Shown here in pieces: positions 24,966 through 42,264 of a stretch of DNA of 64,000 bases (its first letter is position 1; each line of letters starts with the position of its first letter). The stretch lies in NCBI RefSeq assembly GCF_036417845.1, contig NC_089991.1, forward strand, positions 14,663,001 to 14,727,000. The letters run 5' to 3'. The translations under genes and the position numbers were made by a program. Source of the stretch: Apteryx mantelli. Taxonomy: Eukaryota > Chordata > Aves > Apterygiformes > Apterygidae. The notes beneath the pieces were generated by a model. It was not told the DNA's origin. It searched no databases and worked only from the letters and a program-made list of their open reading frames with translations.

Positions 24966-27900
24966 CCACTTTAACCTGAAGTCGCTGCAAAAGAAAAATT
25001 GAGCATGCCCACTATGATTTATCAAACATATGATAATATATTTGCTGGTAACTGAGACTGAATCTTCCTTGAGTTTTATGTGCTTTCTGTTTCTCCCTGA
25101 TTTTATTACTCACATTTCAGAATACAGAGTAAATCAAGAGAGAGGCCCATTTCCCTCTCCTCTTTTCCCCACCCCAAATAGAGCCAATAATCTTTGAAAA
25201 TGAGGGAATACATGAAGTTATCATTTTATGTTATATTATGATTCAAAAAAACCCACATAAGGCATATGACATGAATACAATGTGAAATTTAACAAAAGAT
25301 TTGGCCACGTTCCCCTCTGGAATAGCTCAGGGGAAGCCCCACAGCCAGCCTGATGGCATTTGCTCAGATGGAAAAAACAGGACATTCTCCTCCTGAGTCA
25401 CCAAATCTCCAAGGGATTACATGGGATTCAGCGGATACCACAGACACTCAAGAGCAGCTTCTGCTGTACTTCTGTACCGGTCTGTTGGCTTTTAGGCTCT
25501 AAGGTATCTTCTGAATAGCATGGAGCAAAACCTGACAGGCTACCAGTGCCTCTGCCGACCTTCGACTCTCTCCCTACTGCAGAGAGGCTTCCACAGCACA
25601 AAGGAGTGTGTATTAACTTCTACTCTGATTTTACAAGTAGTTGTGAATGGAAGGACTAATCAGCATTTCTCATCTCCCCAGGCTCTGTTGTTTAGAAAAG
25701 CTGTAAGAGGGCATGTGAAAAACTGGTGTTAGGGTCTGAGGAAGCCTATTACAGATGTGCTGGTCCATAACATCTAAACAAAGATACTACACTGCAAGCA
25801 GTAGTTCTAGTAACTATTCATCCTCCTTTTGAGCAGACTGTCAATGCTGAATATAGTAACAGCTGTACAGAGGAAATTTTGATCCTCATGTTTTGTTTCT
25901 CACGGCATTAATCTTTTCTCACATAGTATCTGAAGCTACAAGCCTAACTTCATAGTATTCTATGTAGGGATATAAGAGGAATCTAGTAATCTCACAAGAA
26001 ACTATACATACTTAGTAAAATCAGTCCATCAATGTTGGATCTAATTAGATATGGAGTGTTAGACGGCCCTATTTCTAAATATTTGGGTTTTCATGAAAAC
26101 CTGCATCTGAACCAAATTCTGCAATTCAGACCCATTTCTGGTTCTCGTGCAAGAAAATACTTATACAATATTTACCCCCCTTTCATAGATAAAATATTCA
26201 CGCCCATTAAACATGAATCTGTTCTCTCACTGTGAATCAAACAGCATGAATCAGTCCCTTTCCTCATCCCCAAAACAGTCTATACGCAGGAGGAGGATGT
26301 TCTCTGATCACTCTTTTCTGATCCTCTCCTATTTGATTCTCCATCTATTGCTTAAGGGATTGCAAACCCGATTATCAGATTAGAGCATATCTGGATTCCA
26401 GAGCAGAACTGCCATAGCTTATGAACCATGCTGGCCTGGTATATTAAGCAAAAGGCACAACATAAAAAAAATATAAATTTGTTTCCAGTATATTCCATAT
26501 TAATCCTGTGAGCTGGTGAATTGCTGCAGCAGACACTGGAATTAATTTACTCTTCTTACTGGATTAGATTGGTACACTAGTTAGCGCTTTCAAATTCTAG
26601 TTTTAAATTATTAGCAAAATTTGGTACTAGACTAGCACTTCCATTAAATGGCTGATAGATCTATTGTATGAATAAGTGTACAGAGAATATCACAAGTGAA
26701 ACCGTATTACAAAAATATACCCCAGCTAGTGGCTCTGATGACACTGACACTTACGGACCTTAAACTTTCCACTGATGTCAGTGGAAAGACCTTAGGTAAA
26801 TACAGATCTAGTCCCACAAAATTACCTGCAGGGTTTCTAAGTGAATAGCTCTGATTGTCTAAAGGAAAAAGTATGTTTTAAAAAATAACTTGGACATATT
26901 AAATAAAATTTTGCAACTTTTTTACATTGCTGAAGAATCACCAATAAAAAAATATTTTGATTTTAAATTAGAACAAATTTATGAACATTGGAATGGTAAA
27001 AGGTGAATGAGCTCATCTATGATACTGTAACATCAAAATTAATCTCATCACTCTGCATTTGCCTTTGTTCATTAAAACATGTTTCTCTCAAATTAAAAGA
27101 AAAAAAAAATTAGTGAATGGGCGAGAACCGAGCCATGAAAATATAATCCTCCATCTTAAAAAACTATAAACTATATAAACTGCAAAACTATAACTGTTTT
27201 ATGCCATCAACTGGTAATGAAATTTTTTGTTGTTCCTGCCTCTGTCCATAGGCACACAACATTACTGCAGAAATTTTGAACAAACAATGAGAAATTCCAC
27301 CACTGGAGCTGTATGAAACTTATGTTTCCACTCTCAAAAAATCACTTGCTTTTTTTGTTTGTTTTAGATATTTTACATTCTGGTTTTGTTTTTTCACCCT
27401 TCGTGTACCATGCTGAATTGAGAATTTGAAAAGCTTCCCATACCAAAGAAAAAAAATAGTTCAGAATTTAACTTCATTTAACTTTGTATTTTGGCATGTG
27501 TGTGAAATTTTATACATTTCACACTGAATAAATTTTTAGCGTTCAGCCCAGATTTGTCACTGTGTGAAACTCATCCAAAATGGCCAATGGGAAAAATGAC
27601 AAGTGCTTTATGATAACTGCTCCATTTTCATTAATCATAATGGATACTATTTCCAAAGGCATGCATCTTGGCAAATGCCTTTCCTGCCTCAATTCTCCAT
27701 CCCCAGGGGACCATTTTCAGATTCAGGATTAAGTGCATAGAAAGTTGATGCTTTAATTCTAAGCAGTTTCTCATTTAGTCAACAATATTCTGGGCCATTA
27801 TATGTTGAAAATATGAAAACTTTTCAAATTTGAGACATTTTCTTAGCAAATATTTCTTATCCAGGTCATCTGGAAGATTCAAGAAAATAGGTTAAAGTTA

Positions 27901-28124
27901 GGTTCCATACAGCTCTTGCTGGAATATCAGCTATAGCCATCATTTTGGATTTGTTCCTTTGCAGACAGGTTAGACATATTTAACTCTACATTCTGACTGA
28001 GACAGCAAAATCATAATAATCCTAACTCCACTTTCTACAAGAAATTACATTTTAAAGCTCTGTCTGGCAGAAGTCAAAGTCTGCTTTGGCCACTAGGCAA
28101 GCCTAAAAATACATCCTTGTTTCA

Positions 28125-30988
<2,864 letters not shown>

Positions 30989-33900
30989 TTAAGGTGCGTA
31001 TCATGTCATGTACAATGTCCAGTGAATTCATTCAGAAAACAACTTCAAATATATTTCTAAAAATAAAATTAATAAAATAACATAATAGATATGCGAACAC
31101 AGACTCACATAATTCAAATATTATTTCACATGGCAATTCTTGGTCTATTTATTTTTTTTAAATACTAATATATTCATAAAGCAAACCTTTAAAATGAAAT
31201 TAAGATTACCACAGCCCTTATGTAAATAGCAGCTTTACATGCTGTAGTTTAAGGTAACTGCTGATCCCACAGCTGGATAGATGGTGTGGGCTGGTGGCAA
31301 CTTCTGCACCTGGGCGGTAAGAGGCTGGTTACAGAAATGTGAGCAGCCCACTGAGGGAGGCATGCAAGAGTCGCACTGCTGTCTTGCGTGCCATGACCAG
31401 CACAGGAAAGGGGTCAGAGCAATTCAGGTAATACACAAGTTCAGTGCACAGTATCTTCTGGTATTTGCTCTGTATGCAAGGTAGTTCATCATCAGTCTGT
31501 CTTGAAAAGGACACAGACTCTGGTTCAAACCCATATGATTTTATTTATAAAATAGGGTCATTCCTTTTCTGAAAAGGCTTGGATGGAATAAAAGATGGTG
31601 AGACTTAGTGAAGCACTCATGAGAAGCACCTCTAGCTTTTACCACGTGGCTGCAAAACAAAAGGTCCTTACCATGCAACGGCCATCACTCAGGATGGGGG
31701 CGGGGGGGCAGCACTCGTGATCACAGAGTCCTAAAACGTATTAGTTCATGCATAGGAAATAAGAATCGGGGCTCTCCAACAGGCAGTCAAGCTAAGTTGC
31801 ATACGCTACAGTTGGTTTACAGAACTAATCAGTGGACAACAGACATAAACCTGCTACAGAAACAGGAAGTAAGAGATTCATGAAGTTTGGTAGCAGATTA
31901 AAGTTTTTTGCTGCTGAAAATCAAAAATAGAAAGAACCCTGTAAGAGAATTATGATTATCTACAGTCTTCTAGGGAACTTGCAAAATAAAACTTGAAATA
32001 TATTTGAGCTTGCTTTTAAACTCTAACCATAGATATTAAAAAAAAAAAGTAAATACCAGTTTAAAGTGCTTGAACATGACTTGATTTCAAGGAATAATGC
32101 AGATCATACATTTTGTGATTACCCAGAATTTATAAAACTGTTCCCACACACCATTATTTTTGATAATCAAAGTACAATCCAAGTGCACAGCAGTAGCAGA
32201 AGGTAAACAAGGGTGAAGATAAGAACCCAATAATCTGTAAGAATACCGAAATGACGATAAAATTCTATTCAACACCCAGTAAGTTTTAAAGCATTCTCAT
32301 AGTTATATCATTATAACATTTTCATGGCCAATTTCAATTTTGTCTATACATGACTCTTCCCTTATGTTTTTCATGGGCTAACAGCAAATCTAAAGTAGTC
32401 TGAGGGAAGCAAACACAAGAATATTTTTGTGTGTCAGAGCTGTCTCACTCATAAGGGACAGATTTTGAATAGATTGTCAGAATCAAGAATTCAAGATTGA
32501 AACAGCTCTTCTTCCAAAGTTGTGACATCGACAGCAAGACAGAGGAGAAAACAGAAACAGATTTTTACAAATTTTGTGAAATATGTTCTTCATTAAACTT
32601 TCTATTTCCCCAAAAAGTTGACTAGCTCAGAATGATGACCTCAACAAAAGGAAAAAAAGGCCTATATCTTCTAAATAAGCTTCGACAGTTAAGGAACAAA
32701 AATATCTGCAGTGTAGAACATGATATACTTGTGACATATCCAGAACTCTAAGAAGAGTTTAAATTCAAATCAGGGAATAACTTAAATCAATGGTCACTGA
32801 TTTGTTTCAGGTCATACTCTCTCTCTCTTTTTCACCAAGAGCAGAACTATTGAAAGAATAGCTGAACATTATTTGGACTACTAACTTTACATCAAATATA
32901 GCTTTCCTCCTCTGTTCAGACAGTGCCATCAACAAAATTAAAATTGGCTGAATTCCTCTATACTGAATTTGTATGAAATGGAGATCTCATGGATATCATA
33001 ATCTTTCGCATCTATTGTATATAACTTGTTTAGAGCCTAAAACTTGATAGATCTAAAAAGGAGCCAAGATTATTGCTATCTGTCAGCAGAATGCCTGTCC
33101 TCTGTAACCAAACAAGCATTAGCTGCGATTCCACGGCTAACTCTCCTGATGCTTCTTAACACACCTTGTTACACAACAAAGTACATTCAACCTGCATTTT
33201 AACCATCAGAACCCACCACTGAAGATCAACATGTAGTTGAACTTTCGCTGTTCATTCACTGCAACTTTGGAGACGCAAACTTTTACCACCCTACATAAAA
33301 GTGTCTCAGATGATACTTATACTCCAAGATTGTTGAGCATTTATCAACAGTATGCTGTATTTAGAGATAAGAATAGTTTTAGCACAATGATTTCCTATGG
33401 CTAAGCAAGGCATCCTTAGTTCAGCCAAGACTGGTTAGAACTGATTTTGAATTGTTCTATAGTATCAGTTAAATGATTTCAAAAAAAAAGAGTCAAATTA
33501 CAGACTTACCCAGGAGATGGGAATTGTTTTGTTCTCATGAGGAAATAATGTATTTCGCTGCTTAATTATGACTTTCTGAAACTGCCTAATTACATGAGAA
33601 CCTCCCTCCCCATCTCTCTTTTCTTCAGTTAACCTTGTTCTATTTCCTCAACAGTCTAAAGATAGTAAAAGGTACATGATGGCAGAGATTGCAATACTTT
33701 AGAAGTTTCTTCCCTTCAGAAATGACCTGAAATACTGAGACGCTTCTAAGTACTGGACACTAAGAAATGCAGTACTTGTCCTTTGCCGCATTTGTGTGTG
33801 TAACTGAGACTACCATAGCTTCTGAACTGAGCTGACTTGAGCGGCAGAACCTTTCACAGGATTTTGTCATGTTTAATTTAGATGTTTTATCTTCATTATT

Positions 33901-36900
33901 TCTCACGGTGAGTTTATACCATGTTTTGGCTCTGACACTGATAATGAAACACCTTGGTAGCTCCTCTCCTTCAGTGGTGCAAATGTCTCAGCCTGCCGTC
34001 CCAGCCCCCTGGCTCTCCAGCGAGTACCTGTGCTAGGCACGTTCCAGCTGATGGGCTCTGCTTTGGCAAGCTGTTACGTACCACCTGAATCCTCTAATAA
34101 CAAAAGCTGCTGTAATTTTCCCAACTAGTGTACGGAAAGAGGCTCTCTGACCTTGCTTTGACAAATAAAGGGCCAGTAGCCAAGCAGCTGCTTGACAAGA
34201 AGGGAAATTCCGGTTAACATTGGGGCACTGGATACTAACAAGCTCTTTCTACTCTCAACAAGATCCTGGATTTTAAGTATTGCTAGGTCTGCTTCATTTG
34301 CTTGTAAAAAGCTACTGTTCCAGGAAGGTACATGGATGGAGTTCATTAATGATGGTGTTCATGGCAAGTCAGGCCCCCTGCAGTACGACCTTTAAAGGAG
34401 ACACAGCAGTTTCAGTATTTGTCTGAAGCACAAATCCCTCACTCTGTGCAGTAAGTTCTCTCGTCATTTTTCCACGGGTTACATGGCACCAGGAATGCAG
34501 GCACGTTCTGCCGACCTGGAACAGATCAGTTTGTCATGATGCCTTTTACTTTTCTGGTCACAATTCTATCTCCAGGAAAAGGGCGACAGCTTAATGACAT
34601 AATATTTCCTTGTCTATCACTACTTTGTATCTGTCAGGTCTCATTCAAGGCTTTCAGAGACAAAAATAAAATCAAATAATGCAAAAATGAATAAACTGGT
34701 TGATCTTGAGCTGTAATAGCAGGTATATTTTATGAGAAATATAAAATAGCATCCTATGAAAGTTTGGAAAGAATAATAATACATATCTTGTTGTGAGAGT
34801 TGAGTTTCACTTTGTAGATGCTGTTTAGTTTTGCTGATACTCTATCTCAGACCTACTCTACTAATTCCAACAGTAAGTTCCATATTCTAAGACCGTTTAC
34901 TGAACTCTGTACAAGTAATCAAGAATATATTTTGAGGTAATTTAATTATTAAGCTTTATAACTCTAATAAATCTTTTATCTTCCTTTCAGCAAGAATAAC
35001 ATTCTAAAGTAAGTTCCAGTAAGAAATTCCTTTTTTATGTAAGAGAAAAATTGTTTAAAAAGAGCCCACCTGGCTATTTTTGAGCATCTGTTAGGAGATC
35101 TTTTCTGCCTGGCTGCCTACGCACTGCTTAGTCCCGAACCTTCCAATCACGTGGGCTTTCACGGGGAACTGCAGGATTTACCTTCCCATTAAACGTCCTA
35201 ACCTTCCCCCTCTGCCTCTAAGGATGAGAGATCCGATTAAGCTGCTCCCTGTATTCTCACAGCCTTACTACTCAGCACATAACCACAGCTACTTTGTGAG
35301 CAGAGCTGAACTCCTTTGAAAATTTCTCCCAAAAGTTCAAACCAAAGATTCCAAAATAGGCAGCTCTGGGCTGCCGCGGGGCGACCGCGCAGAACCTCCT
35401 GCGACCTACGCCAGAGAAACATTAAGCTGAGGCTTTGATGCTGAATGACAAGGCTGGTTAGTGGGTATTGATAAGAAGAATTTTAGGAAGTATCTTCAAG
35501 CTTTCATTAAAATACTCCTCTTTCCTTCCAAAAAGGATAAATTACCCCATTCATTTCATAACATGGAGAAGGAGAGAAAGGAAATACTATAGTGAGCTGC
35601 AAATGAATGCCATTGTGTACTGCTAAAGTACCCAAAGATAATTGGATATAAGTCTGATATCTGCAGAACATCTGCCAGAAAAGAGAATGGGCCTATTCAT
35701 GTCTCTAGTGGATGCTTTACAGATATTAAATTCCAATTACCTGTGGTTATAATAAACCCTGTCTGCAGGTATTTGGGTCTCAAAATATCTCTATTTACAA
35801 GTTAAAATTATTTAAAGACCAAACAATTTTAAAGAGTAATAAGCAGTCTAGAAAGAATCAGCTGTGGCCCTTAACAAGAAAAAGACAGAATTAATAAATG
35901 CGAGATCAGTATTTTAAAATATCAGATCACATCAGTAACACAGAAAGTAGAGTATCAAGTCCAAAATTCCTCAAGTCATTTTGTATAAGAATCCAATTTT
36001 CATTTAAAAAAAAAAATCAAAACAAACAAAGCAACTCCCCCCCCATTATTTGATTTAGATTGTAAAAGAGCTGTTGCTTTACTATATGTTAAATTGTATG
36101 TAGCTCTGCTACCAGGACAGAGAATCTGATTGACTGCGTTTTCCTAAATCATTTATATATCATCAGCAGCATGATTTACTTCACATTCAGAAAGTTCAAT
36201 TTCTCATTTCTGTCACGCATCACACACCGTCAGTCAACCAAATCAATACATTGTCCTAGAAATATGGGGCCAATCCTGAGAGAAGCAAAGCATTCTCGAC
36301 TCCCATTAACGTGGACAGGGAGTTTATCATTGCCTGTGCTTCAAGGAATGACAGATGATGAAGCACTGAAGAAGAAAAACAAAGAACTAGTAGTACATAA
36401 AATAAAAACTGCTTCATACAGAAACTACAAAAAGCCCCGAAAACAAACCCATTGGTTTTTTTACAATCTATTTAAGAGAAGTCAAAATTCTGAAATTCTT
36501 TACATTAAACCAACATAAAACAAAAGCTGTAACTTCACTGGCTAAAGGGTGGGAGTTTTTGGTATTTACAAACAAGACAGTTAAAAGAAACATCACACAA
36601 TGAAATAAAGTGAACTTTTCTAAGAAACTAAGGATTTATCAGTAGGATTTATTAATTTATTACCTCACAGTCCTTTTGTTTGCACAGCATAGAACTCAAT
36701 ACATTGAGGACAGCTGGGCTATATTTTAGATTTATATGTAGATACACATATGTGCCTCAAAACAGTGTGCCCACTACATATAAATTCAAGCGGTCTGCAA
36801 GTAGCACCTGGAGACTAGAGATGAGACATTTGTTGATGTAACAGAGATGTAATTCCTTCTCCAAGAGCTTATAAATGAGAAAATAATGACGTAAGCAGAC

Positions 36901-38526
36901 AAAAATGAAAATTTGGCCAAAATAGAGAGAGAATTCAGAGGCCATGAATTATCCTTAACTGAGCTCTGAGCCAGCAGCAAATTGCCCGAGCCTGGTTCGA
37001 ACAGCGTTGGGGAGCAAGCTCATTCGCTCAGGATCAGTTCCAAGCACCGAGAGCCACTTCAGCATTAACAACCAGACGAAAGGACTCTGCTGGGAAGCGA
37101 CTTAATCCCAGCCATGTCCGCTCAAGCTTATTCAAGAAACTGTCCCTCTAGTCCCATCTTCTACAAGTCATTCTGGGCATGGCTAGCGTGGGAGCACGAC
37201 CAAGCCCAGAAAGGCCACTCAGATGTTTTTGCCCAGCAGGTCTGAAGTCTCAGGGAAAGTTGGCGTTGCACGATCTTTCTCATCACCTAAGGTATTTACC
37301 TTTTGCTCAACAACACAAAACACCTCAAAACACAGGTTAAACCAGAATCTGGAATGAAATACTATTACAATATAGCCAATATGCCTGGGGTTACCTGTTA
37401 CAAGAACAGCATATGCATTGTGGGGAATTAGATAGCTGCATTGTACATACAGTATTTTGAAAAATAACAAAATGACTTTAAAGATATACAAAAAATATAT
37501 GAACTCATAAGGAGGGAAAGAGTACCAAGCTATTTAATGCCTCGTATCTCTGCTTTTATTGATTGGATTTTATTTACCTAGCCACTCACAATATAATAGC
37601 TTCCCAAAATAAAATGGAGAGAACTGATGGATGACATTATATATACCAGACTGGAAATTAAATATACCAGATTGAATGTTTTGATTAATAGTATACAAAA
37701 TTTTCTATGTTGACTGTCTTAGGACATATTAACCTATATGAAAGCAGACCTATCAGACTAGTTCAGAAACTTGACATCTAAAGGCTCTTTACCATGAGAT
37801 GGATGATATATAGAAAGAGCAAATAAACGGTTAATCCTATTTATAAAATAGATCATGGCACACATTTAATTGATATCTGTACTTTTTTTTGTTTTTTTTA
37901 GAGAGAGAACCATCAACATTTCCTCTTTCAAGCAATTTCTTCAGTAACTGCATTTGCACAAAAGCAAAGAGCTAAATTTCATAGTAAAATGGTAGCTTAT
38001 ATGCAAAACATTCTGAAGTTGTGAAACCTTTCAGAATACATAAACTTGGTTCTCTGCACAACTTCCTCTTTCACCATGCATTGGTTCATTCAAAAACACA
38101 GCTAGAAAGAGCAAGTTCAAGGTCTTTCTTTGAGGCTGCAGAGTTCTTCAAACGCAACGCAAGCCACCATACACTGGGGTGATATGAACATATATTGGGG
38201 TGATACGAAGGGGAGAAGGTAAGTCAGATTTTGTGTGCACCTGAACACCTCTGGCATTGGAGAAACTGGAAAAGGAACATCATAGTTTTTTCTCTCCCCC
38301 ATTTCTCACCCCCAAACATAATATTCAGCCTTTCTACATAAAACATTAGCATTCTTTTTACATTTCACTTCAAAGACTTTCTCCCCTAAGGCTCTGAGGA
38401 TTTGGACACAAAAGAGGATGTACAATTTTCTGACTACAGTGAAACTCTGAAACTCAATTGATTTTTAGATTAAATTGGTAACATTCTCAAAAAAAACATT
38501 ATCTTGAAGTTATACAAATGGTTCTT

Positions 38527-38557
38527 GGGGGAGTGTGGGGGTGGGGAGAGAGAAGGG
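38527..38557 (+). other. Candidate G-quadruplex sequence
   Basis: Four G runs (G5, G5, G4, G3) are separated by loops of 5, 1 and 8 nt on the plus strand, which is the template strand of GABRB2. Folding is inferred from the pattern only. Confidence 0.4.
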
Positions 38558-41500
38558 AAGAAGGAGATGTGACTCCATAATCACTGGAGGGTAGTAAATA
38601 GCTATTAAAAAAAGCTGGTTTGATGGACAAGTGGAATAACAGAATTGCTTCCAGGCCTCAGAGTGGATTTTTCATGGAATCAGCATAACCAAGTTTAATT
38701 TTCATGTAGGCACTCCAGGCCTGATTCTTGCTCAGGGTAAGTATGATATCTGCTATGAAATAAGCATCCTGGTGCAATCCTTTTCATCTTCCGTATTGAA
38801 TTTGTTTCCTGTGATAGTCACCTGTACTTTAAGGCAGATGCTGCAAATTGCCTTCAAAAGTAAATTTCCACTGTTGAAATATTTCTAAGAAAAGAAACAG
38901 AGAACCAAAACAGGTAGGGGAACTACACCAATGAGATAATACTCGGAAACCTTCTAGCTCCTCGAAACTAGCTATTTCTTGCAGTCCTTGCACCACACTG
39001 TCCGGTGCCATATGGTGGCCCTTTCTTCAGAGCTACCTTGGATAGCTGCACAGCTCAACATTACTTCTCGTATCTTCAAGTAGTTTGTTTTGCTTTGTTT
39101 TCCTGATGGGTGTTTTCTTTGTGTAGCTTGGAGTACAGATCCTAAACCTGGGGAAGCATGCAACACATTCTTCATCTTTCTTCTTCTTCCAACCTTTGCC
39201 ATTCATTTTTGCTTGGTGTTTTCTGCAGACCAAGTGCTACACTTATGTATTAAGCATATCCCAGAATACTGTAATGAATAATACAACTGGTCCAGTTGTA
39301 TTTATTTAAATGTCTAAAGTTTAGTGATTTCCATCACTATTCAAATTACATTTCTAATTTGTGCATGCAAACAAGAAATGTTAGATAACTATGCACATTT
39401 TTTACAGTACCTAAAAATATCCTATCCTATAGTTTTGCCACTGTTTATATCTTCTAAATGATTTACTTTATCTAGCAGAGAACCAAGTTTGCTCTTCTTC
39501 AGAGCATAATGTTTACAAAAATATATCATTTTTTGCATTGTTTATATCTGGATCACCTTTGAAGGAGATTTTACTGTGGCATGGGTGACATCAGGAAAAG
39601 GTTATATGAACAGAACATGGTAGTGACTGTTGCTGATATAAAAGTAGCGCTAAACATACTTTTCTTTTTCCTCACCTCCACTAATAGCACAATTAGAAAG
39701 GAAAATAAAAAGATTCCTCATTCTGTAAAATTCAAAAAGCAGATTTACATATGTTACAATTCTGTGATAAAGCTTCAGACCATTTAATTCCCTATTGAAC
39801 CTACCACATCAAAAATGCATTCCTGAACACACCATTAACTATATTAAATACAGGACAGTGTCTCATATGTAAGAGACTTCTGAATGAGGAAAAGAAAGCT
39901 TGGTTTGTATTTTCACTGCATTGAATGCTACTTTCATACATTTGTAATTAAAAGTAGACTATTGTGGAACAATAAGAAGCTGAGCATTAGCAAGCCCAAG
40001 ATAACAGTCTATTTTCTCAAAACTCGATTTGATTATCAGCTATGCAGAAGAGCTAAGAAATGCACATTTACTTCTCATAAGAGTAGATTTTCAAAAATGC
40101 AGTAGGAAATTACAATATACAACTGTGAGGATAATGTCAATCTTTTTTGAGGGAAGCAACATTTAGGCAGAAATAATAAATTGCTATTTAAAAGTGAACT
40201 TCAGCTGATGTAAGTATGATAAAAATGAATACATCAGTTCTTAAAGTGATTTGTTTCAACCCCATTAAATCACAAAATGAACAGAACTCAGCTGAAAATA
40301 TTCGTTTTGAAAAGACAAGTGCAATCAGGTATAAGCAGCCAATGGGCTTTTTTTTCCCAGAGTAATCTACAAAGGGAAAATACAAAGTATTTATTATGTT
40401 CCAAGACTCAAGAAAATGCCTCTGCCTCATTCATAACTATTTTTTTCCACACTTAGGTCAATGAAATCAAGCTAAAGCTACATAAAAAGAACAAATATCT
40501 TCTATATCAGGCTTTGCCATCAAAATTGCTTACAGAAAAACAATGCTTGTTTCACCCAGCTCATGAGATTTAAGCTTAATAAGAAACTAGAAACACCTCC
40601 CCATTAAGCTGAACTGTGGTATGCATTTTGAAGGACCAATTTAACTGCTAATCTAAGAAACCTATTTTTATAACTCCTTGCTGAAGAGGTTATCAACCTT
40701 CTACAATCTAAATAAGGATTTGAAGGAGAAGTAATGTCTCTTATTGGACTAGCTGATATAATTGGGACAACCCTTTTGGAGTAGAATCCATTCTTTAAGT
40801 TTTAGGTCATTACAGTTATTAAAAACACACAATCCAAACACCTATTTCATAACAGAGATATCTATCTTAGTGATAAAAGGAAATGTTATATTAGTAGGCC
40901 CATACTAGTATTCCCAATTGTGTCACCTTCACATTCTCATGTACCAAAAAAAAAAAAAAAAAAACCTAAAATACCAGATTATGGCCACACTACTAATTTC
41001 CTCGAGAATATCAGTACCATTCAAGTATCATCAATTTTGGATAAAGTTAGGTTACAGCTATTTTCAACATGTTTAACCATCTAACAATTTTATTTTTACA
41101 GTTTACTCCTTGGTCTTCAAAAGGACCAGTCCCAGCTCATTCCACCTTCAATTTTTCCAATTACCAATTGCCTGTATTATCTCCAGTTTCTCTGTAGAAA
41201 ATTAATATCTAAAGATTTTCCTTGGAAACGAAAACAATTGCAACAGTAATGCACACACATAAAGACAGAATCAGAAGCCTGAATGCATTTGGGGTACACA
41301 GAATATAATACCTCTAAAGATGAGCTGAGTGTCTTGAGTACTCCAAGTATCTTAAGAAATAAGAAAACAGTTAAAATTTCTGAAGTCATATCCCATTCAC
41401 TTTTTTCTTTCTTCCAACAGCAAGTGCACAGTAACTTACCTTAAAGCAGCTTTCTATATTTGAAAAGTATGAAGATAATGAAAAATATGAGCCAGCTGAA

Positions 41501-42264
41501 ACTTTAAAACTGTTTCTGAATGCCAAAATACTACCCAATGCCTTCTTCCATAGCCCAAACCTTTCAGTGTAAAAAGGATGCTAATCAAATGCACATACTT
41601 TATATACAAGGCAAAAATTTTCACCTAAACAAAATTCAGTAAATGAATCATTTACCCTGTATATATTGATTAGATCATTCTATAAAATCTGTAATTAATC
41701 AGGTGGACAAGGGTTCTGTTTGACTGCAATACCTTCACTGAATTTCTGCAGCATTTCCTAAGGAACTGAATATTAAACATGCACAGCATTAAAAAAAAAA
41801 AAAAAGCACTTCTTTTCTATAGTACATTTTTTCTATAGTACATATCTACAGTATAGTTTTTTCTATGACTAGCCCACAACAATTGGACTAACTTACTGAG
41901 CATACTGAGGGCAAAATCACCAATAAGCAAGTCACAGGTGCATTTTGGATGCGTGGAAGAAAGCTACAAATACCTAAGGCAGTAAATACCATCGACCTGG
42001 TCCTACGCTATTATACTGCCCTTCCTGTTCTGCTGACAGTACATTTCCTCAGTCAAAACAATTTTGTGGAAACTGCACAATTTTGAAGGCCTTCTGGTAT
42101 CTTGAACCTAGTTAGGCTTTTTCAGCCTCTGCTTAGTCTTCACTAAGTAACAAGTTTCCTGTGTTATGCATGTGCATATCTGAGCAAAATAATTTGGCAG
42201 GCAGTACCTAGTACTGTTATCTTTTTGCATAATATTAAAGATTCAAGATGATCTTGCAAGTTCT

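Noticed and set aside
28000..28040. Candidate alternative loop exon just after the 28131 donor (minus strand reads a DYYDFAV-like stretch after an AG)
   Set aside because: It lies only about 100 nt from the donor, hits a stop after some eleven codons, and has no GT donor in phase.
36975..37030. tRNA-like B-box (GGTTCGAA), and another at about 24541
   Set aside because: No A-box at the right distance and no cloverleaf can be drawn around either.
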